Part shown: one piece after another, positions 46,860-55,994 of the stretch
How the letters are laid out: each line of letters starts with the position of its first letter
How positions within the stretch are numbered: position 1 is the stretch's first letter
Assembly (NCBI RefSeq): GCF_000247995.1
Contig: NZ_BAFE01000056.1
Coordinates: 56,645-120,644, forward strand
Reading direction: 5' to 3'
DNA from: Mobilicoccus pelagius NBRC 104925
GTDB taxonomy: Bacteria; Actinomycetota; Actinomycetes; Actinomycetales; Dermatophilaceae
DNA: 64,000 bases
Notes under the pieces: model-generated
Told to the model about the DNA's origin: nothing
Databases searched by the model: none
What the model saw: the letters and a program-made list of their open reading frames with translations, nothing else
Position numbers and translations under genes: made by a program

Positions 46860-47216
46860 ATGCCCACCTACGTCTATGCCTGCACCGAGTGCGGACACCG
46901 CTTCGACGCGGTCCAGTCCTTCACCGATGACGCGCTGACGACGTGCCCGCAGTGCGAGGGCCGTCTCCGCAAGGTCTTCAACTCGGTCGGCGTCGTGTTC
47001 AAGGGTTCGGGCTTCTACCGCACCGACTCCCGCAGCGACGGCAAGGGGGGCTCCGCCTCGGTGCCGACGTCGTCCTCCGAGACGTCCTCCTCCTCGAGCT
47101 CCTCGAGCTCCACGTCGTCGACCTCGACCTCGTCGTCGACCTCGACCTCGTCCTCGTCCTCGAGCACGTCCTCCTCGGGCACGTCGAGTTCCTCGTCCTC
47201 ACCCTCGGCGAGCTGA
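46860..47216 (+). CDS. FmdB-family zinc-ribbon protein, Ruc-like, with Ser/Thr tail
   Basis: 118 residues from ATG at 46860 with GAGGAG upstream. A zinc ribbon (CTECGHRFD, then CPQCEGRLRKVF) is followed by VGVVFKGSGFYRTDSR and a tail of about 65 residues made almost only of Ser and Thr. The position next to fthC equals Rv0991c, the redox-regulated chaperone Ruc, whose disordered tail responds to oxidation. The chaperone role is inferred from that match. The tail is encoded by near-repetitive TCCTCG/AGC units. Confidence 0.85.
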   Translation: MPTYVYACTECGHRFDAVQSFTDDALTTCPQCEGRLRKVFNSVGVVFKGSGFYRTDSRSDGKGGSASVPTSSSETSSSSSSSSSTSSTSTSSSTSTSSSSSSTSSSGTSSSSSSPSAS

Positions 47217-47282
47217 TCTCCCCGTCCACAGGCGGGTGAACCGCTCCGGCCGAGCACGGTGCGACCGCCCTAGCGTGCGGAC

Positions 47283-47930
47283 ATGCCGTCCGCTCCCACG
47301 CTGCCCTGGCTCACCGAGGCCCCGCCGCCGGCCGCGCGACGGGTCGGGGCGCCGCGACGACGCCTCCCGGTGCGTCGGCTCCGCCTCCTCGCCGCGGCGA
47401 CGTGCGCGTTCCTCGCCACGTGGCTCGTCGTCGGGCTCCTGCTCCCCGAGCCGCCGCCGCACACCGTCCTCACCCCCGTCGACGACCTGCCCGCCGGGCA
47501 CGTCCTCGCCCCTGCCGACGTGACCACCGTGCGCGTCGCCGACCAGGTGCGTCCCGCCGGTGCCCTCACGGACGCCGCGGCGGTGAACGGTCGACGGCTC
47601 GCCCGCCCCGTCTCGGCGCGCGAGATCCTCACCGGCGGTGCCCTCGCACACACCTCGACCCTCTCCCCCACCGAGCGGGCCGTTCACGTCCCCGTCGCCG
47701 ACCCGGGCGCCCTCCTCACGCTCCGTCCCGGCGATCACGTCGACCTCGTCGAGGCCGGCGCCGGCCGCGTCGTCGCCTCCTCGGTGCGTGTCCTCGGGGT
47801 CGACGACCCGGCGGCAGAGAAGAGCGGCCACGGACTCGTCGTCGCCGTCCCGCAGACCGCCGTCACGGCTCTCGTGCCGGCGATGTCGGCCAACGGCCCC
47901 GGCGTCACCCCCACGTTGCGCAACCCGTAG
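47283..47930 (+). CDS. SAF-domain membrane-anchored protein (CpaB/RcpC-like)
   Basis: 215 residues. An Arg-rich cytoplasmic N-terminus, one membrane helix (about residues 36-57), then an SAF domain: TVLTPVDDLPAGHVLAPADV, ARPVSAREILTGGAL, and VPVADPGALLTLRPGDHVDLV. SAF/CpaB proteins take part in Flp pilus assembly, but no pilus genes are near; similar stand-alone SAF genes are common at this place in actinobacteria. It sits between the Ruc-like gene and mscL. Confidence 0.8.
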   Translation: MPSAPTLPWLTEAPPPAARRVGAPRRRLPVRRLRLLAAATCAFLATWLVVGLLLPEPPPHTVLTPVDDLPAGHVLAPADVTTVRVADQVRPAGALTDAAAVNGRRLARPVSAREILTGGALAHTSTLSPTERAVHVPVADPGALLTLRPGDHVDLVEAGAGRVVASSVRVLGVDDPAAEKSGHGLVVAVPQTAVTALVPAMSANGPGVTPTLRNP

Positions 47931-48021
47931 GGCGGGGACACCCGCTCCCGCCCCCTACAGTGATCTTCGCCTCGCACTCGAATGCGGGGCCCCACCGTTC
48001 TTCGTATCGAAGGGACCCCAC

Positions 48022-48432
48022 GTGCTCAAGGGCTTCAAGGACTTCGTCCTCCGCGGCAACGTCATCGAACTCGCCGTCGCCGTCGTCATCGGCTCGGCGT
48101 TCCAGAAGGTCGTCGACACCGTCGTGACCAGCCTCGTCACCCCCGTCATCAACGCTGCTGGCAACCCGCAGACCGAGGGCCTCGGCTTCTCGATCCGGCC
48201 CGACATGGCGAAGGCGACCTACCTCGACGTCTCCGCGATCATCAACGCGCTCATCGTCTTCCTGCTCACGGCCGCCGTCGTGTACTTCGCCTTCGTGCTG
48301 CCCATGAACAAGCTCGCCGAGCGTCGCAACCGTGGCCAGGAGCCCGAGGCCGAGGCCGTCTCCGAGGACGTCGCCCTGCTCCGCGAGATCCGCGACCTGC
48401 TCCGCACCGAGCGCGGCGACCACCGCCTCTGA
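48022..48432 (+). CDS. mscL: Large-conductance mechanosensitive channel
   Basis: 136 residues from a GTG at 48022 with AAGGGA upstream. KGFKDFVLRGNVIELAVAVV and GSAFQKVVDTVVTSLVTPVI are the first helix signature; NALIVFLLTAAVVYFAFVLP is the second. The charged C-terminal bundle ends in LLREIRDLLRTERG. MscL opens under membrane tension to release solutes. Strong terminator follows. Confidence 0.96.
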   Translation: MLKGFKDFVLRGNVIELAVAVVIGSAFQKVVDTVVTSLVTPVINAAGNPQTEGLGFSIRPDMAKATYLDVSAIINALIVFLLTAAVVYFAFVLPMNKLAERRNRGQEPEAEAVSEDVALLREIRDLLRTERGDHRL

Positions 48433-48517
48433 TCCGAGCTCGGCCCGACCCGCGAACCGGTGGGCCCGGCCCGCGCCCCGCGGGCGCGCCCGGCCCGACC
48501 GCAGCGTCGCGGACGAG

Positions 48518-48558
48518 ACGACGAAGGCACCCACCGTCCTGGTGGGTGCCTTCGTCGT
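48518..48558. terminator. Strong hairpin terminator between mscL and the helicase partner gene
   Basis: ACGACGAAGGCACCCACC (48518-48535) pairs perfectly with GGTGGGTGCCTTCGTCGT (48541-48558), 18 bp with a 5-nt loop. It separates mscL from the convergent minus-strand operon and can act in both directions. Confidence 0.85.
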
Positions 48559-48577
48559 GTCCGGTGCGGGTCGTACG

Positions 48578-48820
48578 TCAGCCCCAGTGGGGCGGGCGCT
48601 GCTCCTCGAGCCACCGGTCGTGGCCCTCGTCGACGCGTTCGCGCCAGTCGCCCCAGCCCTCGTCGGTGTCGTCGCGCGTCTGCTCGGGGGCACGGGCCCG
48701 TCGGGGCTTCGTCGTGCGAGACGCACGTGCCTCCGGAGCCTCGGCACCGGCCGCGCCGACGTCGGCCGCCGCGGACTCCGACGTCGAACCGGACGAGGTC
48801 TCGTGCGAGCTCCCGCTCAT
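48578..48820 (-). CDS. Small acidic/basic protein overlapping the large helicase gene
   Basis: 80 residues from ATG at 48820, overlapping the helicase stop by 4 bp. The N-terminal half is Ser/Ala/Glu-rich and probably disordered; the middle has a basic patch (RTTKPRRARAPEQ), and the C-terminus is Trp-rich: DEGWGDWRERVDEGHDRW, LEEQRPPHWG. A similar 'EQRPPHW' tail is familiar from small actinobacterial proteins next to this helicase type (recollection). Function unknown; translational coupling suggests a partner. Confidence 0.7.
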   Translation of the reverse strand: MSGSSHETSSGSTSESAAADVGAAGAEAPEARASRTTKPRRARAPEQTRDDTDEGWGDWRERVDEGHDRWLEEQRPPHWG

Positions 48821-51800
48821 GCGTGGCCCCCGCTCGTGCGTCGACGGCGGAGGACGGTGCGGGCGTCGACGGCCCGGATGCCCTCGCGGATCATCGGGAC
48901 GGCGCCAGCGGGATCGTCGAGCAGGTCGGCGCTCCACACGCGGACGACCTCCCATCCGGCCCGGTTGAGGAGCTCGGCGCGGACCCGCTCGCGGTCACGG
49001 ATGTCGGTGATCGACGCGTGCTCGCGACCGTCGAGGTGGACGGCGACGACCGGCCTCGGCGCGTCGGGTTCGCCGACGGCGAGATCGACACGTCGCGGAC
49101 CGGTGCCGAACCGGGGGTGGACCTCGAGGTCGTCCTCGTCGAGGGCTGCGGCGAGGCCGCGGAGCAACAGCGACGTCTCGCCCGAGGTGGCCGTGGCGGC
49201 GGCCGGCGGTGCCGCCGGATCGGTCGCGCCGGGCTGCTGAGCCACCTCGGCCCGGTGGTGCTGAAGCTCGATGTGGGCGAGGAAGTCGCGCAGGAGCGCC
49301 GCACCAGGCGTCGAGGGGCGGCGGTCGCCGAAGTCTTCCGGGGCGATCTCGCTCACGACGGTGACGCGACGGGTCGCGATGGCGAGTGCCGCGGCGAGGA
49401 CGCGGTCCCCGCCCTCGGCCTCGAGGCGCCCGAAGCGACGCGGGAGCGACCCGTCGTGGCCGGGGGCATAACCGAGCGCGAGGATGACCGCGTCGCAGCG
49501 TGCGCCGACGACCCGGTCGACGTGGACGATGCGGTCGGCGTCCGAGCCGGGGCCCGCGAGCCAGGCGCGCAGGTCGGTGTCGAGCTCGGCGGCCGTCTCC
49601 ATCGCGGCGCGAATGCCTTCGGCACGGCCGCTGCTCAGGGTGACGACGAGCAGGGACTCTTCGGGACGCTGCCGCAGGTGCTCGCGGACGAGGCGGATGA
49701 CCGTGGCGGCCTCCGCGCTCTCGAGGGCGGGCGCGTCGAGCATGACGTCGCCGTCCCGCCCGGGGACGGTGAGGACACCGGCCTCGGTCTCGCTCTCGAC
49801 CTCGTTGCGGCCTGCGACGACGAGCTGCAGCGGCGACGTGGGCCGCGTGCCGGGCGTCGTGACGAGCGTCGAGTCGTAGACGACGTGGTTGGCGAAGGAC
49901 AGGAGCGACTCGTCGACCTCGGCGTGGACCGTCGTGAGCCGCCGCACCCCGAGCACGTCGGTGGCAGCGTCGAGGAGGGTCGGTCCGGCGGCGAACGGCA
50001 CCGACTCGTCGGGGTCTGCCTCCTCGCCGAGCTGCGCCGAGACCGTCGAGTACGGCAGGGGCGCGGGCTGCCGGTCGTCACCGACGACGACGACGTGGCG
50101 CGCACGGGAGATCGCCGAGACGGCGTGGGAGACGAGGAGCTGCGCGGCCTCGTCGACGACGACGACGTCGAACCAGCGGCCGACGGGGACGAGCGACGCG
50201 ACGACCTGGGGGCTCATCGCCCAGCACGGCTTGACGTCGAGAAGGAGGTCGTGGGTCTGTGCGAAGAGCTCCGTGGCCGAGACGCCGGCGCCCGTGCCGG
50301 AGGCCGCGTACCGCACGATCTGCTGCTCGCGGGCATGACCCTCGGCCGCGTCGTGCAGACGCCGTGCGACGCCGAGACGTACCTCGTCGCGGGAGGCGCG
50401 GAGGTGGTCGTGGTCGAGACGCACGTACTCGTCGACGAGGCCGCGCAGACGGTCGCCGTCGTGTGCGCCGACGCGGGGGTCCTCGGTGCCGATGCGGTGG
50501 AGAAGGGAGCGCCACCAGATGCGCTCGACCTCGGCGGGGATCCGTGCGGCGGGTACGTGCCGCGTCGCGAGATCGGTGACGACGGCGCCGAATCCGGCGG
50601 CGAGCGCACGGTCGAGCGCGGCGGACACGCGCGGGAGCACGGCGATGCGGTCGCTGTGGCGGGCGAGGTCGTCGATGCGGGCGACGAGCTCGTCGACGGT
50701 GACCGCGAAGAGATCACCACCGGCGGCGGTCGTCTCCAGACGCTCCGACAGCCACCGCAGGTCGGCCTCGAGGTCGTCCCACAGCCGACGCGAGGCGTCG
50801 AGGGTCGAGGGCACGCGCGGCGGGTCGTCGGTGCCGCTCCACGCGATCCAGGCCGTGCGTTGCTCGTGGGCGGCGCTGAGCACGTCGTGGAGCTGGTCGA
50901 CGGGGGTGTCGGGGTTGAGGAGCGACTCGGCGCGTCGGCGCAGGTCGCGGCGGGTGCGCCAGCTGATGAACAGCCCGCGTTCCTGCCGGTACTGCCGGTC
51001 GGCGGTGGCGCCGAGGAGGTAGTCGAGCGGCTGGAGGTAGACGTCCTCGGGGAGGACCTGGAGCGTCTTGCGGACGCCGAACATGAGGTCGAGCGCGCCG
51101 TCCCAGTGGTCGGGGGTCTCGGCGGGCGGTAGCCCCGCCTCGACGAGGGTGGCGTCGAGGGCGGCGCGGGCCCGTGCGAGGCGACCACCGGCGAGCTCCT
51201 CGACGAGGCGACGGGCCTTGGCGGCCTCCTCCTCGTCGACGACCCAGGCGCGGTACCAGGGGTCGGCGGGCCAGTCGGCGCTCCACCCGTCGGCTGCGGC
51301 GACGGAGGCGAGAAGTTCACCGACGACGCGGACCTGGTCGGCGTCGACACCGGCGAGGACCTCGGGGGTGAGGACGACGTCCGAGGTGGGCGGGTCGGGG
51401 AGCTCGTTCTGGGCGGCGAGGGCCCCGCGCGCCTCGAACACGCTCACGCCCCACGGGGCACGGGGGGCGTGGACGGCGGCGAGGGCGCTGTCGACCTCCG
51501 CACTCACGTCGCGGAGCTGCTCGCGCAGACCACGGGTGTCGGGTTCGCGGGCGGGGCGTCGACGATCGAGGGCAGTGACGACCTCGCGGGCCACGGCCTG
51601 CGCGTCGGGCAGGTCGCCGTGGGCGTCGAGGACGAAGCCGGACAGGCCCGCCTCGTCGAGCCGCGCGGTGACCGCCTGGAGGTTGCGGCGGGCGGACGTG
51701 ACGTAGAGGACGCTCTTCCCCTCCGCGGCGAGCGCGGCGACGATGTTCGCGACGGTGCGGCTCTTGCCCGTACCCGGGCCGCCGACGAGGGCGATGTCGC

Positions 51801-52848
51801 GGCCACGACGCACGTCGAGCACCGCACGCGACTGGGTGCTGTCGGCGTCGAGAGCGAGGAGTTCCTCACCGGGGTCGAGGGGGCCGTCCTCGACGGGGGC
51901 GTCGAGCCGGGGTGCACCGGGGACGGCGGCGAGCGCCGCGAGGACGTCGTGGTCGCCGAGGGCCATGCCCTGCTGCGTGAGGTCGGAGACCATCGGCAGC
52001 TTGGTGTAGGAGAACGTCGACACGACGCGGCGGTCGTGCACGGTGAACCCGGGGAGGAACGAGCACACGCGGGACAGCTCGCGGAACACCCGCATGGGGT
52101 CGAACCGCGTCGACACCGCGGCGAGGGCGGCGAGCGCGACGGGGTCGAGGTCGATGCCCTGCTCGAAGCTCAGGTAGTTGAGGAGCACGGGGTTGACCTC
52201 GACGTCGGTGCCGAGGTCGAGGTCGAAGTCGGACCCGGCCGCGTCGACGGGGTGGATCTCGCAGCGGCGCAGGAGGACCGGCGCCTGTGGCGCGCGCGGG
52301 CCGGGGGCGTCCCACGTCGCCATGCCGAGCGCCATGAAGCACGTGACGAGGCCGCGTTCCTCGCGCAGCTCGAGGCTTTTCTCGCGGATCGCGTGGGCGC
52401 GGCGGCGGGCCTCGACGAACGCGCTGCGTTCACGCACGAGGTGCGACAGGCGCGTGGAGCCGCCCGCCATGAGCATCGACACGCCACCGGGGTGGACGGT
52501 CGTGAGGTCGAGGGTGCCCGCGGGCAGATCGCGATACCAGAGCAGCGTGTTGGGGCCGCCGAGGTCGGCGAGCTCGTGACGCCACCCCTTGACGACGTCC
52601 GCGACGATCTCGTCGCGGAACCCGCCCGAGGGGGCCTGGGGCCGCTCGTCGTAGGTGGTGGGAGCGGGGGCCACGACGTCGTCCCGCGCCTCGCCCGCGA
52701 CACCGGCGGCGGGCACGTCGGCGCCCGCGACCTGCGTCGACGGCGGTGCGTCGACGGTGGGCGGCACGGGGGACGGTCCGAGGGGCGTCGGCTCGGGGAG
52801 GGAGGGGCTACGACTCACGCCTGCGATGGTACCGGCGGGCGCCGACAA
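48817..52848 (-). CDS. Large superfamily-1 helicase with C-terminal restriction-endonuclease-like domain
   Basis: 1343 residues from a TTG at 52848 preceded by GGGAGGGGAGGGG; a GTG at 52818 is an alternative. Walker A is GGPGTGKSRTVANIVAALAA (about residue 365), Walker B DVVVVDEAAQLL with VVVVGDDRQPAPLPYS, and VVTLSSGRAEGIRAA and DRVVGARCDAVILALGYA in the second helicase half. The last 100 residues (VHPRFGTGPRRVDLAVGEP, AVHLDGREHASITD, DRERVRAELLNRAGWEVVRV) form a Vsr/MTES_1575-like nuclease fold. It resembles actinobacterial DUF4011-type helicases. A defence or repair role is possible but not shown. Confidence 0.88.
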   Translation of the reverse strand: MSAPAGTIAGVSRSPSLPEPTPLGPSPVPPTVDAPPSTQVAGADVPAAGVAGEARDDVVAPAPTTYDERPQAPSGGFRDEIVADVVKGWRHELADLGGPNTLLWYRDLPAGTLDLTTVHPGGVSMLMAGGSTRLSHLVRERSAFVEARRRAHAIREKSLELREERGLVTCFMALGMATWDAPGPRAPQAPVLLRRCEIHPVDAAGSDFDLDLGTDVEVNPVLLNYLSFEQGIDLDPVALAALAAVSTRFDPMRVFRELSRVCSFLPGFTVHDRRVVSTFSYTKLPMVSDLTQQGMALGDHDVLAALAAVPGAPRLDAPVEDGPLDPGEELLALDADSTQSRAVLDVRRGRDIALVGGPGTGKSRTVANIVAALAAEGKSVLYVTSARRNLQAVTARLDEAGLSGFVLDAHGDLPDAQAVAREVVTALDRRRPAREPDTRGLREQLRDVSAEVDSALAAVHAPRAPWGVSVFEARGALAAQNELPDPPTSDVVLTPEVLAGVDADQVRVVGELLASVAAADGWSADWPADPWYRAWVVDEEEAAKARRLVEELAGGRLARARAALDATLVEAGLPPAETPDHWDGALDLMFGVRKTLQVLPEDVYLQPLDYLLGATADRQYRQERGLFISWRTRRDLRRRAESLLNPDTPVDQLHDVLSAAHEQRTAWIAWSGTDDPPRVPSTLDASRRLWDDLEADLRWLSERLETTAAGGDLFAVTVDELVARIDDLARHSDRIAVLPRVSAALDRALAAGFGAVVTDLATRHVPAARIPAEVERIWWRSLLHRIGTEDPRVGAHDGDRLRGLVDEYVRLDHDHLRASRDEVRLGVARRLHDAAEGHAREQQIVRYAASGTGAGVSATELFAQTHDLLLDVKPCWAMSPQVVASLVPVGRWFDVVVVDEAAQLLVSHAVSAISRARHVVVVGDDRQPAPLPYSTVSAQLGEEADPDESVPFAAGPTLLDAATDVLGVRRLTTVHAEVDESLLSFANHVVYDSTLVTTPGTRPTSPLQLVVAGRNEVESETEAGVLTVPGRDGDVMLDAPALESAEAATVIRLVREHLRQRPEESLLVVTLSSGRAEGIRAAMETAAELDTDLRAWLAGPGSDADRIVHVDRVVGARCDAVILALGYAPGHDGSLPRRFGRLEAEGGDRVLAAALAIATRRVTVVSEIAPEDFGDRRPSTPGAALLRDFLAHIELQHHRAEVAQQPGATDPAAPPAAATATSGETSLLLRGLAAALDEDDLEVHPRFGTGPRRVDLAVGEPDAPRPVVAVHLDGREHASITDIRDRERVRAELLNRAGWEVVRVWSADLLDDPAGAVPMIREGIRAVDARTVLRRRRTSGGHA

Positions 52849-52922
52849 CCCCTCCCCTCCCGCGTCAACGTCGCGTAAGGAGCCGGCGTGGGAAATCCCT
52901 CCGCCGACGGCGAATTCGCAGG

Positions 52923-54323
52923 TCAGGGCATGAAGACGACGGCATCGCCCACGGAACGTTCCCGGCCGCCCGCCGGGGTGTTGACGAGCCGGCCGCGGAC
53001 GGCCATCGCGGTCGAGCCGCCACCGTCGAGGTTGACGGCGTCGACGAGGCCGAGGGACGCGGCGATGCGGGCCTCCTCGGCGAGGGTGGCGCCGACGCTG
53101 CGGGTGGAGCGTCCGTCGATCGTCACGAGCGCGACGGAACCGCCCGCCGTTCGGCCGATGAACGTGCGCGGCTGGCGGGCGAAGAAGCCCGTCGTGTACG
53201 GGAACGTGACGATGCGGCCGTCGCGGACGAGCCGGTACCGGCCGACGACGCCGTACGTCGTCGACGTGAGCGGAACGGGCCTGCCGTCCTTGGTCGTGAG
53301 GCTCTCGGCGAACGTGGGGCAGCCGGTGCCTGCGACGCGGAGCATCTCGGCGGCCTTCGTGCCGGTCGCCTGGTAGGAGACCTGTGCGGCGGTGATGCGG
53401 GTCCCCCGCCCCGACCTCGCGGAGACGACGCAGCCGTCACGGCCGAGAACGACCTCGGCGCCGGGGCCGCTCGGGGTCCGAAGCGAGTAGTGGGGGGTGA
53501 ACCGCACGGTGCGGCCCGGGGTGGGGCACCGCGCCGGATCGACGTTCTCGCATCCGGCCGGCACCGCGAGCGGCGTGTCGACGGCGTCGAGGCGCACCCG
53601 GCCCGCATCGCTCGCGAGGGTCGCGGTCCACGTCATGTCGTCCATGCGGAGCGCCTTGGTACGCGAATCCATGAGGACGGGCGTGTGCCCCGCCACCCGC
53701 TGCGGCTCGCTCACGACCGTGCCCCCGTTGACGGCGAGGCCGACCATGTCGCCGGGCGCGGTGCGCCGCCCCTGGGAGAAGAAGCTGCCGTTGACCGCGA
53801 CGAGGGCGCCGCTCCACCGACCGAGCGTGGAGACACCCTCGGTGCGGGCGATGTCGGTGCCGATCGCCGTGCGCAACTGCCCCTTCGCGGACGGGGAGAT
53901 CATCGCCACCTGCACCCGCCACGGGCCCTTCTGCGTCGTGCCACGGGTCCCGTTCGTCGCGGGCTTGTCGCCGCGGACGATCGAGGTGAGGGTGACGCCC
54001 GGCGCGAGCCGCGTGACACGCCGTGTCTCCTTGAGGCCACGCTCACCGACGTCGAGACGCGGGGCCGCCCGGACCGCCGTGCGCTGCGTCGACGCGGCGC
54101 CGGTGGCGGTGCCGGCACCGACGGCTGTCGCGCTCACCGGAGCGAGGACGGCGGGCGCGGCGACGAGCGAAGCGACGGCCGCCGCGAGACATGCGGCTCC
54201 GGTCGGGCGCCGACCACCACGGGTACGCCGCGCGGTGGCGTCGGGGCCGGCGGTGCCGGACACGACGGTGTCGGCGGCGCCGACGGAGCTCCCGGCACGG
54301 TGGATCGAGGACGGACGGGTCAT
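52923..54323 (-). CDS. Exported phosphodiester glycosidase (NAGPA domain) protein
   Basis: 466 residues from ATG at 54323. A long basic N-region precedes a hydrophobic signal segment (ACLAAAVASLVAAPAVLAP, about 45-65). The NAGPA domain follows: LVAVNGSFFSQGRRTAPGDM, GHTPVLMDSRTKALRMDD, VALVTIDGRSTRSVGATL and the end AVNLDGGGSTAMAVRGRL. Relatives remove GlcNAc-phosphodiester groups, including from cell-wall polymers. It should act outside the membrane. Monocistronic as far as can be seen. Confidence 0.9.
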   Translation of the reverse strand: MTRPSSIHRAGSSVGAADTVVSGTAGPDATARRTRGGRRPTGAACLAAAVASLVAAPAVLAPVSATAVGAGTATGAASTQRTAVRAAPRLDVGERGLKETRRVTRLAPGVTLTSIVRGDKPATNGTRGTTQKGPWRVQVAMISPSAKGQLRTAIGTDIARTEGVSTLGRWSGALVAVNGSFFSQGRRTAPGDMVGLAVNGGTVVSEPQRVAGHTPVLMDSRTKALRMDDMTWTATLASDAGRVRLDAVDTPLAVPAGCENVDPARCPTPGRTVRFTPHYSLRTPSGPGAEVVLGRDGCVVSARSGRGTRITAAQVSYQATGTKAAEMLRVAGTGCPTFAESLTTKDGRPVPLTSTTYGVVGRYRLVRDGRIVTFPYTTGFFARQPRTFIGRTAGGSVALVTIDGRSTRSVGATLAEEARIAASLGLVDAVNLDGGGSTAMAVRGRLVNTPAGGRERSVGDAVVFMP

Positions 54324-54724
54324 GGCGGGCCCCCTGGCTCGGCATCGACGGCCGACTCCCCCGTCGGCCACGTCCGTCCACCGTACGGGGCTACGGCGCC
54401 CCGGCCTAGGAATCACGTGCGCGACGATGCACCCGTGCCCACCGGGCCCGACGCCACCGGGGCGCCGACGCGCACCATGGCGACGGCGTCGGAGCAGACG
54501 ACGAGGTCGGTGCCGTGCGCGTGTTCGGTGCACCGAGAACGCGAGTCGGCCACGGAGGTCGCGCGCACTGCTCGTCGTCCTACGACCGCGGGCCGAGGCC
54601 GACCCTCGATACCGGGCCGCGCCCGCACGAGCCCCGTCGACAGGCTGCCTGCCCGGGACGGGACCGAATACACGAAGGACCCGCGGCGGGCGACCGCAGG
54701 CCCATCGTGCCGCGCCGAAAGGGA
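54324..54724. other. Intergenic region upstream of the phosphodiester glycosidase
   Basis: 401 bp between the glycosidase start and the PfkB stop. Short frames exist but show no family features or RBS. A 7-bp perfect GGCCGAC/GTCGGCC hairpin lies around 54350-54369 in the glycosidase leader. No RNA gene was recognised. Confidence 0.55.
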
Positions 54725-55663
54725 TCAGGCGCCGAGTTCGGACCTCGTGGGCGGATTCGCACCCTCGCGGGAGACGGTGATCGCGGCGCAGCGGGTGGCG
54801 CGGTCGACGGCGGGAAGCACCGCGGCGAGGTCGGCGCGGCGCAGGGCCTCGGCGGCGTCCCGGCTGGCGAGGAGTCCGGCATCGAGGAGCCCCGAGACGA
54901 GCCCGGACATGAACGAGTCCCCCGCGCCGACGGTGTCGGTGACGACGACTCCGACGACGGGCGCGACGTCGGTCCACTCCTCCGTCGCGGGCACGTACAC
55001 GCGGGACCCGTCGCCACCGCGGGTGACGACGACGAGCGCCGCGCCGAGCTCCGCGAATCCCCGCATGCAGGCGTCGATCTCGTCGACGGTGTGGGCGTCG
55101 TAGAGCCACGCGAGGTCCTCGTCACTGGCCTTGACGACGTCGGCGACCGCGGCGAGCGCCTCCACCCGGGCCCGGGCCTCCTCCGGCCTGCCCATGAGGG
55201 TCGGGCGGGCATTGGGGTCGTAGGAGACGGTGCCGGTCTCGTGGGCGCGACGCGCGGCCTCGAGGACGGCGTCGGCGCCGGGCGCGAGCGTCGCCGCGAT
55301 GGAGCCGGTGTGGAGGTGACCGGTCGGCTCGGTGTCGAGGGCGCTCGCGACGTCCCACGTGAGGTCGAAGTCGTACGTGGCGGCGCCCGACTCGTCGAGG
55401 GTCGCCGTGGCCGTCGACGTCGTCGGTGCCGACGCGGTGCCGCGGGTGAGGGTGATGTTCGGCTCGCGCTCGAGGTGGGCGCGGATCATGTGCCCGTGGA
55501 CGTCGTCGCCGAACCGGGCGGCGAAGTGCACCGGGTGGCCCAGGCGGGCGAGACCGATCGCGACGTTGAGAGGGCTACCGCCGGGGTGCTCGTCGACGCT
55601 GCCGTCGGTGCGGTGGACCACGTCGACGAGAGCCTCGCCGACGACGAGTGTGCGATGGGTCAT
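54725..55663 (-). CDS. PfkB-family carbohydrate kinase (fructokinase-like)
   Basis: 312 residues. VVGEALVDVVHRTDGS, PGGSPLNVAIGLARLGHPV, YDPNARPTLMG and the active-site DTVGAGDSFMSGLVSGLLDA (catalytic Asp) are PfkB motifs in the expected order. The best fit is fructokinase, but the sugar cannot be proved. No sugar transporter is adjacent. It is divergent from the sulfite oxidase. Confidence 0.92.
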   Translation of the reverse strand: MTHRTLVVGEALVDVVHRTDGSVDEHPGGSPLNVAIGLARLGHPVHFAARFGDDVHGHMIRAHLEREPNITLTRGTASAPTTSTATATLDESGAATYDFDLTWDVASALDTEPTGHLHTGSIAATLAPGADAVLEAARRAHETGTVSYDPNARPTLMGRPEEARARVEALAAVADVVKASDEDLAWLYDAHTVDEIDACMRGFAELGAALVVVTRGGDGSRVYVPATEEWTDVAPVVGVVVTDTVGAGDSFMSGLVSGLLDAGLLASRDAAEALRRADLAAVLPAVDRATRCAAITVSREGANPPTRSELGA

Positions 55664-55994
55664 GGCGTCCTGCCTTCACCGGGGGATGTCGTGCGTCCGA
55701 CCCTACGGCGCGCCGGGTCGCGAGGGGAGCCGGGTAAACCGGTGGCCGTGCGCAAACATCGCCGCTCCCCCTCGGGCCGGTCGGCCCAGGGACCATGAGC
55801 TCCTCGCCTCCGGTCCTCCGGTCGACACCCGCGAACCGAGCGCCCTCTCCGAGCGGCGGTCGGGGACACCTGCGGACGACCACCGGCGGCGACCCCTCGG
55901 CCCGAGCCGAGGCGACGCCCTGCCCTGTCCCCGCGTGCCAGGGAGGCGGCCTGTTCGCCACCCAGGACGCGAGGCCGGGTGGCACGCTCGACGC
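55664..55994. other. Divergent promoter region between PfkB and sulfite oxidase
   Basis: 331 bp without a supported gene. It must contain the promoters of both flanking genes. No clear operator, riboswitch or hairpin was noticed. Confidence 0.5.

Noticed and set aside
47060..47215. Repetitive TCCTCG-type DNA resembling a short repeat array
   Set aside because: It is the Ser/Thr tail of the zinc-ribbon gene; no constant repeats with unique spacers, so not CRISPR.
54413..54673. 86-codon minus-strand frame in the gap upstream of the glycosidase
   Set aside because: No RBS, no family features, and biased composition; not supported as a gene.
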